A DNA stretch of 64,000 nt from Edolisoma coerulescens (taxonomy: Eukaryota > Chordata > Aves > Passeriformes > Campephagidae): NCBI GenBank assembly GCA_013397115.1, contig VWZW01000879.1, forward strand, positions 1,753,600-1,817,599, written 5' to 3'. How positions within the stretch are numbered: the stretch's first letter is position 1; every line of letters begins with the position of its first letter. The position numbers were made by a program, and so were the translations under genes. The notes under the pieces were generated by a model that was given only the letters and a program-made list of their open reading frames with translations, searched no databases and was not told the DNA's origin. Below are positions 25,482 to 37,470 of this stretch, piece by piece.

Positions 25482-28400
25482 ATGTGGCCTTTGGGATCTC
25501 CAGAAAAGGGAAGGAAGGCAAGTCTTTCACAATCAGACCATCATGCACTCACATGTGGCACTCTTCTTGCAAATGAGCACCACTGCAGATCTGATATGTG
25601 ATGCACTGGAGAAAACTGTAAGGAAATGAAACAAGAATGGAAAAAAACACATTTCTTGTTTTTCCAAATTAAGAAAAGCTACCAGGCAGGTTCTGGAATT
25701 CAGTGTCTTATCCTAATTCCCATGAAGAAATGAAGAGTATTTCTTTTTACCTAGAGTAATAGAGAAAAAGACATGTAATAAAAAGCACGCATAGATACCT
25801 TGTATTTATTTTGTTCAATTTATAGTATGTGCTGCTCTATTTCCTTCTTCATCCTTTTGTATGTGTTATTTTCTTCTGTGGCAGTTTGCAGAATATTTTG
25901 CTGCTCGTTAAATGATGAACAAGAAAACAATGCATAAAATTTTTGCTGCATAAAAAATATATATATATATTAGGAAATCAGACTGTAGTTTTGATAATAA
26001 AATTGTGTCATTTTAGTCTCGTATCTCTTATTTAATGAAAAAAATTAATGAGGAATGTAACTAAGATACATAATTTTTTATGACTGCTGCAGAAATTTTC
26101 AGTGATCATGAAGTCAGTAAGAGATATCTTTGGTCATATGATAGTTTTGGCAACCAGTTGTTCAATAATTTAAACAAATTATTTTAATTTCTCATCTAGG
26201 GACATTCAACAGTCTAGCATGGGTCAGCCAATTTATATTACATATGTAATGTTATAGCTTTCACATCTTTTGTCAGGTTTTTTTCAAAAGCTATTTTTTG
26301 AATTAATTGAACAAGATAAAAAATTAATCTGAAACTGTTTAGTAAATACGAGTAATATTCATGGATTTCCCGCAGACTGGTAATGTGGGATTATCATACT
26401 CTTTTCACAGAAAAGAAAGCCCTGGCTAAGTGGTCTGGTTAATTTTCTTGGATAAATTGATGTAGAAATTCTACAGCAACGCCTAGATTAAAATCCCAGT
26501 CCAGTGCTTTATCCATCACATTACTGTTTCCCAGTGGTGGATTGCAAGTGTTCATGCAATGTATAACACTGAAATTGTTACATCTGACTAAATGAAATAA
26601 AATCTAGTTTCCCCATTCCATTACGTTTAAAGGTCACATATTCGCTAGTAACTATTCAAAATACACATTCACACCAAAACCTGTAACTACAACTAACATC
26701 CTTAGCCATGAGTTGTGGTTTGATTTAGGTTTGTTTCTGATTTTTAAATAAAACCAAGGGGGCAGGATCACAAAAATGCCTTTCCTGAAACTAAATGTTG
26801 CTATTTTGAACAGAACAACAAAATACTGCATTGGGACCTAGTGTTCCTTCCCAAATATTTTGGCTTACTGGAGAAGGCCGAGAAGCACAAGCTCCTTTCA
26901 CAGAAGCTCTATACTGAAAATGAACCCAAAATATCCAACCCACAGTACCCCTCAGCTACACTACAATTGTACCTACACACAGCACTACCACGCTGTGCAG
27001 CAATGCACAGTCCTGAGCAGCTGGATTGCATGTTGACCATGACCAGTTTCTAGACATTTCTAGATTAAGCTCCATGCCTCAATACTTCTCACAAATATCT
27101 CTTGAGCCTCTGAAAGCTGAGAAAACAAAACAGACAGGCAAATTGTTACAAAAACAGTAAAGGCTATTTTCAAGCTAAAAAGAAACAGTAAAATGGATTT
27201 TTTAGTTCAGAGCTGATCTCAAGTCTGTTCACTATTTTTAGTATAATTTTCTCTTGTTGGTATGGGGTTTTTTTTAATATGACAGTCTTTTCACCCACAA
27301 TCCGTCCTCAAGCCCAATATGTGACCCCATGTGCAACAGCTTTGTAGATGGGCTTCACTAAATTTGATGTCTTCCACCCTTAGAGCAACTTGCTAATATT
27401 GTACTAACACAGTGAGGGAAAAAAAGGGTTTATAAGCATAGGAGAGTAGAGTTACTCCATATCCCTCCCTCTTTTAAAAAGTTACAGTTTTGACACAAAA
27501 TATTGTCCGAGAAATCAAACATTACTTCATGGGATAACATACTTTAAATCACAGCCTACAGTGCAACACCAAGGCAGGTGTAAGCCAAGACCCTCACAAG
27601 TGGTAGGTCCTTTGAAAGTCCCTGGCTCCTCTCAGTGAGTGGAAACACTGAACAAATTTACACAGAACAAAATGTAGAAGTGGTTATGGGATTCAGATAC
27701 ATAATATGCTTTCAATTTTAAAGCTGAACTTGGGCATACTTTTGCATTCAGTGTGAATGGTATCCCACCATCAAGGACCATTTCTCAAGGCTGTTTTCCA
27801 TCTTAGGACACTTATAAATCTAAACTAAACCAATCCTCCACCCACACCTTATAAGTATAAACTTCCAGGACAGTGGGAGCCCTGTGGTCAATGCCCTAGA
27901 GCTGGGAGCAAGAACTTGGCACAGCAGCTAGTGGCCGTCTCGGAGCAAGAAAGGCCAATTACAAATCTGTAACTCGCAACAGCAGTCAGTCAGTGGCTAA
28001 CTGGACATTTACCAGGTACTTTGGTCTCACCACCCAAATGAAGAGACATTCTTCCTTTCCCCCTTCCACCCTTCTCTGTGGCACCTCTCTGCCAGGTTCA
28101 TGCAAGTACACTCTCTCTCTGACCTACAGTCCATAGACACAAATTCAACATTTGCAGTTTTTGATTAGTTTGACCCCACTGTTTCCTCCTCTGATAACTG
28201 TAATTTCCTCTTTTCTTTCAACATAAACCATAATTTCTGCTTCATTTCATGTCTAGTTTATAGCTGCTCTTTTCTTCTAGCTATTTTTCCTGTCAACTCT
28301 CCAGTGACGAGTCACACCTGTGCATATTTGCCCTCCATGAACAAACACTATTCAAAAAGAATTATCCAATTTCTTTTATCCCTATTTTTTTTTTCTGATG

Positions 28401-30409
28401 AAGGCACAGAGCCAAAATATTACATTTAACAGACAGAACAATATTTTACTAAGCTTTTACTTATATACTAGAAGTTAATGCAGCAAAAAAATTGCTCTGC
28501 TAAATGAATGCAAGGCTGAGTTTTCCTGGCTTACTCTAGTATAAGAAAGCTGCAATGAAGAGAAGAAAGATTATATATTCCAAATCATCCTAGCTACCCT
28601 CTTTATCATTATTATTGCCTCCATTTTCTACTGCATTTTAGAGTATATTCTAAATGGAATATTAATATTAATTTCTTTCTTCTTCATGAGAGTTCAGATA
28701 ATTTGGGATAATTAAGGGAGAGAGGATAGGAGAATCCATTGTGGAGTTATAAATCTCCAAGGAATGTGTTAGTTTTGCATTTTAGTTCTGCTGAAAAATG
28801 TAAATGCTTCAATTAGTGTAAAAAAATCAGAGGCTGCCTCACTCATTAACAACGAGGCCTCTAACCTCTCACCTTGCCCACATCTGAATCAGAGGATTCC
28901 GAAATGGGAAAGTTGGCCCATTTTCCGACACAGAAATTGCCCTTAAAAAAATTGACCAGAAAATATCCCCCTCAGCCTCCCTCCTGTAAGGAGCTAATTC
29001 ATTTCCAGAAAAGGCCTGTCTGGAGAAGTCAGTGTCCTGTTGCATATGATGGGGAAGCTGGTGTGCTTGTGGGTAGCATTAGAGCAGACTTGAAATGAAG
29101 AAAACCGGGCTGGGCGTCACAGTACTGGGATGAATCTCCTCAATCTAAATATTCCATGTTTCATAACAAACCTGTCAATAAGGGACGTGGGGGCAGTTTC
29201 GCTGCTGTGCTGTGCTATCCTACAGCTAACACAGCCTGAAATCTCCTAAAGGCTGATTGAAATCGATTCATACGCAGGTGGAATGTTACAGATCTCTCTT
29301 CTCAGCCTTTATAAAGGGAGATTTAGTGGGAGACTTTTTATTTATTGAGAGATTCGTATTATACCAAGTTCAATATTCCTCCAGTCCACAGTTATCCAGA
29401 AAGATACACTTAAACAAATGCCTGATGTATTCAGCGTGTATGGGACCAAATAAATCAGGGGGAAAGAATATAGCTACTACCGCACACATCCATTCTGCAC
29501 ACATTTATTTCTAAGCTAGCGGCTGGGAGGCAAGGAGAAAAGCACTGCCTGGACTGATGATTACATTTCCTCAGTGAATAAAGCCTACATGTGCAAAGAA
29601 GTAATGCAAAATTACCTGCTCCCTTTGCATAAAGAAAGTTCATCTGCAATGATTTGATTAACTGAAGGATTAGCCTTTTGCTACCATTTTTGACCTGAGG
29701 TTCTTCTGCTAATTTTCCTAGAGGATCTTCTAGGCAGTATAGCACAAGTAATATAGCATTGCAGGACTCTGGTATATTTTCAAGACCATCAGCACTACTC
29801 ACAACTTCTAATCCTTAATTTCTGTCATGCATTAGTCCAGTTAACGTTTTCTGAGGTTTGAATCAGTTTTTAATATATGAACTGCTTCAGGCAAGGGCCC
29901 AGTTGTCCAAATGCCTTCAAGATGTTGACCTAGTTTGCATAGAGGCAGCTTTGTTTGCATGAAGGAATTAGTGTGGAGAAAGGTCATATTATCAACTCAC
30001 GCCACACTATCCAACCAAAATATTGCTTGATCGTTCTTCAAATCCACTCTAAGTGCTGCTACCAAAAGTTATCTTCCTGGCCCATCATTTCCTCTCCTCT
30101 GCTTGTTCTCAATGCTGCCTGCAGTCACTCTATGGTGTCTTACTGACCCCAGCTCTGTTCGTCCAGTGGTATTAGCCTCAGTCATTCCATCTCCACACTA
30201 CCCTCTTTCCTGATCTCTGATAAATTCCATCATAGTTGAATACTTCAAAATATATTCTTAAACCTCTTCTACCATTTTGCCTTCAAATCAATCCCATTGA
30301 CAATGGTATATGTACCTGGGCTGTCTCCTTATCACCGTAAAATCTTTTCATCTCAGGATTTCAAAATACTTTGTGTCGTGACAGCAAAGAGTACGAGGGT
30401 TCTGGTTTC
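25482..30409. other. Non-coding AT-rich stretch
   Basis: No gene is recognised. Items seen are a short (AT)n run at about 25957-25971, a perfect palindrome ATTACATATGTAAT at 26237-26250, and an L2/MIR-tail-like segment at 26481-26525. Open frames reach 115 codons and resemble nothing known. Confidence 0.5.
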
Positions 30410-31039
30410 AAATTTCATAGAAAAACCACCATTCAAAAGCAATGACCATAATATACTTGGATCAAGTATATTATCATGGATCAAATATCCTCTTTGGAGC
30501 ATCAAAGATCAAAAAGCCACCACAACTGGGCTAAACTTCAATAAATTGAAGTATATGAAAATGAGGAAACTTGTTTAAAAAGAAGCTAAAGGAGTTATCT
30601 GAGAGAATGAAATCCTTATGGATAGCACAGGGACTACCAAAGAACATACTACTAAAAGCAAGCTTCGGTGCACACTGTCTGTTTCTCAAGAAGTTGAGAA
30701 ACAATAAAAAGAAGCAGGCGTGATGGAGCAGTGAGCTAAAGATTTGGGAAGTAAAAGAGTTTATTAGAATTGAGAAGGCATCATTCAAAAAGCAGAAGCT
30801 GTATCCAAATGAAGAAAATAAAAAGGATCATAAAACCTGGCAGATTAAATGCAAAAATATAATTAGGCAGGCCAGGGGAAAAAAAAAAGTTTGAAGAACA
30901 TTTGGTTGGAGCAATCAAACATAATACTAAATTCGTCTTCCACAGAAATTATCAACATCAGAGCAAAAAGCCTGCCGGGCAGTCTGTGGAGCCCACTGAC
31001 AGGTTGAACACGCAGGGTATTAAGGCTGTTAGAGAAAAG
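30410..31039 (+). mobile_element. Old CR1-lineage LINE remnant, 5' part
   Basis: This is the decayed end of the endonuclease domain and the linker before reverse transcriptase of a CR1-lineage LINE. In the frame running to 30578 the conceptual peptide has NDHNIL, matching the SDH-type histidine motif that closes APE endonucleases, then LNFNKLKYMKMRKLV. It is broken by stops at 30574 and after. Further along, in other frames, IIRQAR (about 30860) and KKPAGQSVEP (about 30965-31000) match the linker region ending in the VGPL-type motif. Several frameshifts and stops make it non-functional. It continues after the nested younger element at 31398. The family is recognised from memory of amniote CR1 sequences. 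Confidence 0.75.
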
Positions 31040-31397
31040 CAGAGTGAGTACCTGCATTACTACAGCCTTCCAGTACCCTAAGGGAGCCTACAAGAAAGAT
31101 GGAGAGAGACTTTTTACAAGAGCATGTGGTGACAGGACAAGGGGAAATGGCTTCAAACTGGAAGACAGGAGGTTTAGATTAGATATTAGAAATATATTCT
31201 TTGCTGTGAAGGTGCTGAGACATTGGAGCAGGTTACCCAGAGAAGCTGTGGATGCCCCATTCCTGGAAGTCCTCAAGGCCAGGTTGGATGGGGTTCTGGA
31301 CATTCTGGCCTAGTGAAGTGTGTTCCTACCCATGGCATGGGGGGTTGGAACTAGATGGTCTCTGAGGTCCAAATCCAAATTTTTCTATGATTCTATG
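31040..31397 (+). mobile_element. Younger CR1 LINE 3' end, nested
   Basis: This is a CR1 3' untranslated end of about 358 bp. It begins near the CAGCCTTCCAGTACC word and runs through AAAGATGGAGAGAGACTTTT, ACAGGACAAGGGGAAATGGC, the GTTACCCAGAGAAGCTGTGG block, CAAGGCCAGGTTGGATGGGG and GTTGGAACTAGATGGTC, ending in the tail TCTATGATTCTATG at 31397. It follows the avian CR1 consensus order without major gaps, and is much better preserved than the flanking CR1 material. The 5' end is truncated, as expected from incomplete reverse transcription. The 89-codon frame over 31044-31313 lies in this untranslated region and is not a gene. The exact 5' boundary is uncertain by about 10 bases. Confidence 0.95.
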
Positions 31398-32470
31398 CTT
31401 GTAGGATCACTGTAGAAGAAAGAGCTGGTATTTCCTCACGAGAAGCCTTTTTGGAAGGCAATGCTGCAGAGGATGCATCTGAAACTAGCTGACTGTGGAG
31501 AGGCTGTTGCAACGTTAACACAAGTGTTAATGAGTTGTCTGGACTGGGTGGTATTTAACCAAGAGTTCTGAGAAAACTCAAGGAAGTAATAGCTGAATCA
31601 CTGATAGGGGTACAAAACCTCCCATGTTGACTTTCAGGCACTGAACACTGATGCCAGTGAGGATCTGGAGAGCTGCAGGCGTGCAAGCTTGTAACCCTAG
31701 TGCACAAATTTGTAAAGGCTACAACAAAGGACAAATACGTGTCTGAATGAAACTTATATGGAAGAGCCAATGTCAGTTCTCTAGGGGGACATTATGCCTT
31801 GTAAGATCCATTTGAGTTTTTTGAAGTTAGTTAACATGTGGGTCAGGTGAGACAGTCTAATAAAATACAACTGGATTTTCAAAATTCTTTGTGTAAAGTC
31901 TCCCATGAATGATTTTTAAAGAAACTGAGCAGCCATAGCATCAGTGGGAAGGACCTGGCAGGGATAGATAAAGGGCCAAAAGACATGAAATAGAAGATCT
32001 GCGCTTACAACAGAACAAATACCCTTCACAGCGAAATAAAATGATGGACTCTGAGGTGACGATTACCATTTGGCAGTGTGAGCTTGAGGTTACAATAGAC
32101 AGCTCCACGGAAGCATCAGCTCTGCTCAGCAGCAGTCAAAAAACCAACTCAAATGTCAGTAACAACAAACAAGACAAAAACATAATTATGAGTCTGTTCA
32201 CTTGCATGTTGAATATTTTTCAGTTAGGGTCCCTTCGTCTCAACAAAAGGACATAAAAGACACACTTGAGGTGGGAAAAGCTCAGAGAAAGACCAGCTAT
32301 GATAAACTACTGCATGGTTTATACAGTTCTGAAAATTCATGATGGTGTGGAATCAGTGGATAGGAAATGACTATTCACTGTCCATCCACTGCAAGGAGCA
32401 GAAAGTGTCAAATGAAGCTTCTAAGAGCTAAACTTAAACAAAAAGAGATGACATTTTCAGAAGAGGTATC
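31398..32470 (+). mobile_element. Old CR1-lineage LINE remnant, 3' part
   Basis: The old element resumes directly after the tail of the nested copy. Recognisable landmarks in order are: VNELSGLGGI-stop-PRVL near 31530-31570, the decayed start of reverse transcriptase (family form GPDGIHPRVL); a segment at 31770-31930 matching the GFCKGKS/EFF/VNKHVD and YLDFQKAFDKV (palm) region; AAACTGAGCAGCCATAGCAT at about 31922; the SSTEASA and KTKNIIM region at 32096-32190; and the 3' part with ATGATAAAC...AAAATTCATGATGGTGTGGA at about 32298-32350. Stops, frameshifts and internal deletions are abundant. The usual octamer tail is missing, so the 3' end is lost or too decayed to see. It is far more diverged than the nested copy. 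Confidence 0.8.
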
Positions 32471-35400
32471 TGTACCACTTAGCATATCTTGTTCAGTATC
32501 TAAAGGGTTTGTTTTGTAGAGCAAGGACTTCATATTGTTCTGTATCTACCTCTTCAGGTCCAGAGACCTTGAATCGGACTTCCTGGGGCTACTGGTACAA
32601 ATAATTAATTATATACATTCAGCCTACCTCGTGACTGGGTTGACTACACTCTAAGGAGTCAGTTTGTAATAGGGAAATTCACTTGAGCAAAGCACTAGAC
32701 CAGTCATAGCTTCCTGTTCCCTATTTGCACAAATTCAAAGTCATCATAACATAGCAGTCTCAGTTTAGAACAGGAATGGCAAAGGTAGAAACAAATTATA
32801 AAAAGATCAGCCATAAATCCTTCTAAATTTGTCTATCTCAAGCAATGCATGTGCATCAATGATGGACATGTAAACGTGAAGAAAAGGCATGTGAAGTATG
32901 AGTATTTGAACTTTGTTGGAGGTAGCTCTTTCCAGGGTGCCTACTTGGAGAGAAGCTACTTTCATCCCTTTAGAGAGACTGCTTCCATTATGTCTTGTTT
33001 TTGCGTTATCCTCTGCACTCCAATTTCTTGTATCACCTTTCTATTGTGGAAGATGTCATGGGAAGTCTCTTCCTGTACTAGTTATGGTACAAAACAACTG
33101 GAAAAGGGGATCCACTCCAGAAAAAATCTTTACCTAAAGGAAATAATTGACTTTTCCTAACTCAGAGCTAACAAGAGAAGTTAAACAAGTGCCCCATGGG
33201 ACTGCACTTCTGTTGAAGCCTGGGAGAACTCTCCAAAGAAGAGGAATCTGACACAGATCCAGGGTCATGCCACTGTTGTCATGCCAAGATTTACACTGAT
33301 GCAGAATTCTGGTTTGGGAGCCAGTTCTGATTGATGCATCTTCACTGTAAACTGAGTGATGCCTGGGACTGTCAGGCAGTTTTCACTACATTTAAACAGG
33401 AGCAAATGAGACCAAGACGGTGACAATTTTACGCAGAAGTATAGTATGGTACATAAGCTGAGGCTGGTTTTATCTGCAACGCAAAAAATGTCAGGTCTGT
33501 TAAAGAAAAACTGAGTTTTATTCTGGTGAGAACTAGCACAACTAGGCCTCACATATCTGAGACAGCAGAAGGAGAAGATTTCCCAGCAAAAGGGCTTTCC
33601 TAGTGAGTGAAGAACAGGCCATTGCCTGCTGGTTCATATAGTTGTATTATTTAATACATTAAAAAATTAAATAAATTTTATATTAATTACATTAAGAATT
33701 GTATATAATGGATTCCTCCTTTTCTTCTCTAATAATTCAGACATACAAGCAAGATCAAAAGCTGTAGTCTGATGGGAATGACCATATCATTTTTTACTGT
33801 TAAATTTCCTATACAGTATTACTGAAGACTAATGATTTTCATTGTTTTAATAGAAAATTGTTGTACAAATCTTTCAAATTTCCTCAGTATCTGAGCTCCA
33901 TATGAGCACAGGTTTTTATCTGGATATGTCAGTTCACCATAACCACTTCAGCAAAGAAAGGTTTTCCATAAGAGTTTCCAGTTAACAAAGAAAAATAAAA
34001 TAGCAGGTGTTAACACTGAAAAAGAAAATTGTGACAGAAAATTAAAGTTATTAGGGAAGCTGAGAATTATAAAAGAGCCAACAGGGAGTGATTTCAGAAA
34101 TCACAGTTTAGCAGCAGAGCAAATAAACAAGGCAGCCTGTGACTGAAGTCATCAAACTAGAGGATATTTTAGCAAAATAATAAAATGAGAGTCTCCAAAT
34201 GGAGCCTGGTTACCTAACTGCTGTATTCTTTCACTTTTGGCTCATGAAATACAGCCAGCCTCACCACCTTGCAGGGCTGAGCCCTGGACAGGAAATCAAC
34301 CAGATGTTCTCAGTTTTTGGGACTGGATTTAGGTTTTGACACAAAACCTGTCTGTCTGGCAGCACCTCACTGTGTGAACTGTGAAGTGTTACTGGGACCT
34401 ATTCATGAGTTTTTCTCTTACCTGAGGATGCAGTGTCTGACACGGCAATGTGAGCCATATTTTGCACTTATCCCTGTGCAACTCCAGGGCAGCCATGCCT
34501 GTCTGCAGAGCTGGGAAAGGAGACACCTCTGCCTTCACCTTCCTCACTGCTGACTGACACATTTGCAGGCAGCAAACATAATGAGCCCAGAAAGATTGCT
34601 CTTCCCACTGCCCTGCTATTGGCTGCAGGGGTGAGCAGTGCACGGACACTGGGACAGGGCAGGGACACTCTCAGGACAGACTACTCAGAAGAGCTGTACA
34701 GGGCAAGGGGTCTACTGAGAGGATAAAGGACGAGTCCCACAGACATGAAGCACAAAGATCCATGTCACAGGTGTTCTCTGCCCACAGAGCCTGTGGCCAC
34801 AAAAGTGTTGTCATTGTGAATATTTAAAACAAGATTTAAATAAAGCAGTTTGTATGAACTCAGTGCATAAGATAGACTTTTCTGAGTAGCATAAATTAAA
34901 GTCACAGGTAGTGGGCAGAAGGAAGAACAAAACATCAGCATTTCACAAAAAAAGCCAACCTGTGTTACAGCCCCTAGGCTGTAAGCCAGCCCTGCTGAAG
35001 CAGACAATGACGTAGATCTTAAGGGCAGCAAGAACTGCTACAACAATCACGTAGCCTGACCCCCTGTGTAAGGCAAGCCATAGAATTTTATCCAGCGGTT
35101 CCTGCAGCAGTAACACCTACTCTTCCCTGCTGCAATGGGGCTCCTTACAACCCACTTTCAAATGAACTCTTGGCAGGACTCCAAAGGAAATGGACAGATA
35201 TTAGACAAAAACTTGTTTGTTTGCTGTTCCAAAAGGAGCAGCCGGGAAAGCGGTTGCTAATCGCTGATGTAGGAGCGCATCACTGGTGCCCAGTGGGCAT
35301 GAGGCAGCCAGGCTCCCGCTGAGCAGGGAAACCAGGATGGCAGTCACACCACGCTGCAGCAGGACTATAGCTCTTTCCTACTTCGCTGACATTCACGTTG

Positions 35401-37140
35401 CCTTCCTCTCACCCACTGAGTATTATCATCACAGAGGCTGGAGTCTGAATGTGTTTAATGCTTTCTTAGCCACAGATCATTAGTAACCAATTCCACTTTC
35501 CACTGTCTCAATTGTTTTTATACAATACAAGACTCCTTTTTTTCCTCTCCCCTCCCTCTTCTTTCTTCCTCCTTTTTCCAATTTTCTTGTGGTAAAACAG
35601 TCCTGCCTGAAAGCAATAAGCTCCTTTCAGAACTTAAAACCCTAACGGCAGGCATTTGGAAAAGAAGCTCTAAAGGCACCATTATTCCTCACTTTGGCTT
35701 CACTGCTGGCTCGCTGTCTACATACATAATGCCGATCTTTTTCTCACAAAAATAGCAGTCCTCAGATAGCCACAAATCCATTTTAGCTGCTTAGGTTATT
35801 TATTCCTGGAGGAAGCTAGTAAAGTGACAACTTTTAGGACATTTGGGAGGCCACCATGAAGTGGTGAGCACTCAACTAGGTATGGGAGGAATACAAATGA
35901 AGCAATGACTTGGGTAATTGTACCTACCAGGAACAGCTATTCATGCTCTTGGGGTATTCCCACTCTGCTCATGATGTTCTCTCCTCTTTCTCTACAAAAG
36001 CTTTTCTGGTTCACAAACCCTCTTTCCACAGTTCTGCGTCTCAGTGTTCACATAAGGCCTGAAACAAGATTGCAGCTTGTCATTGCCTTCCCTGTTTCTG
36101 TGAGGCTGCAGTGGCCAGAGCAGGAAAAGTCAGGGGTCCACTCCCAGGGCTGTTGCTTGCTCTCTGTGCAAATTTCAGCCATTCATTAGCTACTGACTGT
36201 CAGCAGTGGGAAAGTGGTCTGCAGCCCAGGCTGCTGGCTGTAATAGGCAGCATCTCTCAATGCTGGAGAACAATAGGATATTAACACCAAGGGGGAGCCT
36301 GCTACTGCCCTGGGTGTGCCAAACCAACAGCAGCCATCAAGTTTTGCCGGCAGGACACACATTTGGAAGTCTCCAAACAGAAGTGTGGATTGGGCTTGGG
36401 ACTCAACTTCTGGCTTCAAGGGACAGCAGGGGACCCAGAGACTAAGAAACCTAGAGGATTAGCCAGATGGTGAGTCCCTCTTCCACCGCTGTCCTAAGGA
36501 GAATAAAGAGCAAATGACAGGGTTCACCCATCCCTGGAGGAACAGTGCCAAGTACTTCACCAGAGGTAAAGCTCTCAGGTTGTTAGTCCCAGGCAAAGAC
36601 AGGACTCCACCGTGCCTCATCACTGGCAGTCCAATAGGCACTTTAGGATACATGCAGTATCCTTCCACTGGGATTGTGTGTGGAGGGTAAGGAGATGTCG
36701 CCTCTCTCACAGCCAGCCAGTGCTAGCATAGACTCCTGCGGCCAGTCCATTCCCTGTCACTAGGGCGGAACCACCACGTATTTGCTGCAATTAGCTCTGA
36801 GGAGGGGTAACCCTTCAAAGGGGATAAAGGAAGAAAACCCAAAGGCACTAAATGTCAGTGCCCATCCTTACACTTTGTGAAGAAAAAGCCTCTTGCAAAG
36901 CTGTGGGTCCTGCTGCACAGTCCTCAAGCCTACAATTCAGAGCTTCTTGTGCCTTAAGGCCAGCATAACCCATCAGAAAACAAGGGGTGGACCACTGCAG
37001 TGGGGCATTTTTAGCTGTTTGACTTGCAATCCATCTCTGAATGAGAGAAAATGTTAAAAAAAAAAAAAAATTCGTACATCCACACCCTGGCACTCAGCAA
37101 GGCAGTACCTGGGGAAGGTTCTGTACACTGTTTGGCTGGA
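32471..37140. other. Non-coding stretch, nothing recognised
   Basis: No gene or clear transposon is seen. An AT-rich patch lies at 33645-33710, the pure pyrimidine tract at 35533-35579, and a 15-A run at 37056-37070. Open frames reach 103 codons and lack resemblance to known proteins. Confidence 0.5.
35533..35579 (+). repeat. 47-nt uninterrupted pyrimidine tract
   Basis: Every base from 35533 to 35579 is C or T. Such mirror-like polypurine/polypyrimidine DNA can form triplex (H-DNA). No exon with coding signal follows the tract, so I do not call it a splice acceptor. Confidence 0.85.
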
Positions 37141-37470
37141 CAGCCAGGGGCGCTCCTAAGCCCCAGCCCAGAGCATTTGGGACACGAATACTGTCCATCC
37201 CCAAGCAACCACTCTCTGCCTTGGCCATAAAGAGCAATCCTTGTGTGCGGGGGGAGCGGGGCTCCTTGCAGCTCTCGCACAGCTGCCGGGTGCGGGGGGG
37301 AGGAGCGGGGCAGTGCCCTCCAGCTGCCAGAAGGATGGGGCGGGAGGCGGGCAGGGGCACGGGGATCTGACAGAGGCACGTGGCCCAAATCCTGCACACC
37401 TGCTGGGGTGCGATGCCAGCTGCAGCCCAACAAGAGGCCCTATTGATCCTGCCCGTGTGGTGGGTTTCTC
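37141..37470. promoter_or_regulatory. CpG- and G-rich patch, candidate regulatory region
   Basis: I count 14 CpG dinucleotides in 330 bases, clustered at 37240-37380, in otherwise CpG-poor surroundings. The plus strand carries G runs at 37337-37340, 37342-37344, 37349-37351, 37354-37357 and 37361-37364 with short loops, a G-quadruplex-forming pattern. Several long frames overlap here on both strands and in different phases (up to 140 codons), which is typical of GC-rich non-coding DNA. Promoter or enhancer identity is inference. Confidence 0.35.

Noticed and set aside
31044..31313. Plus-strand open frame of 89 codons
   Set aside because: It lies wholly within the CR1 3' untranslated region and is a common by-product of that repeat.
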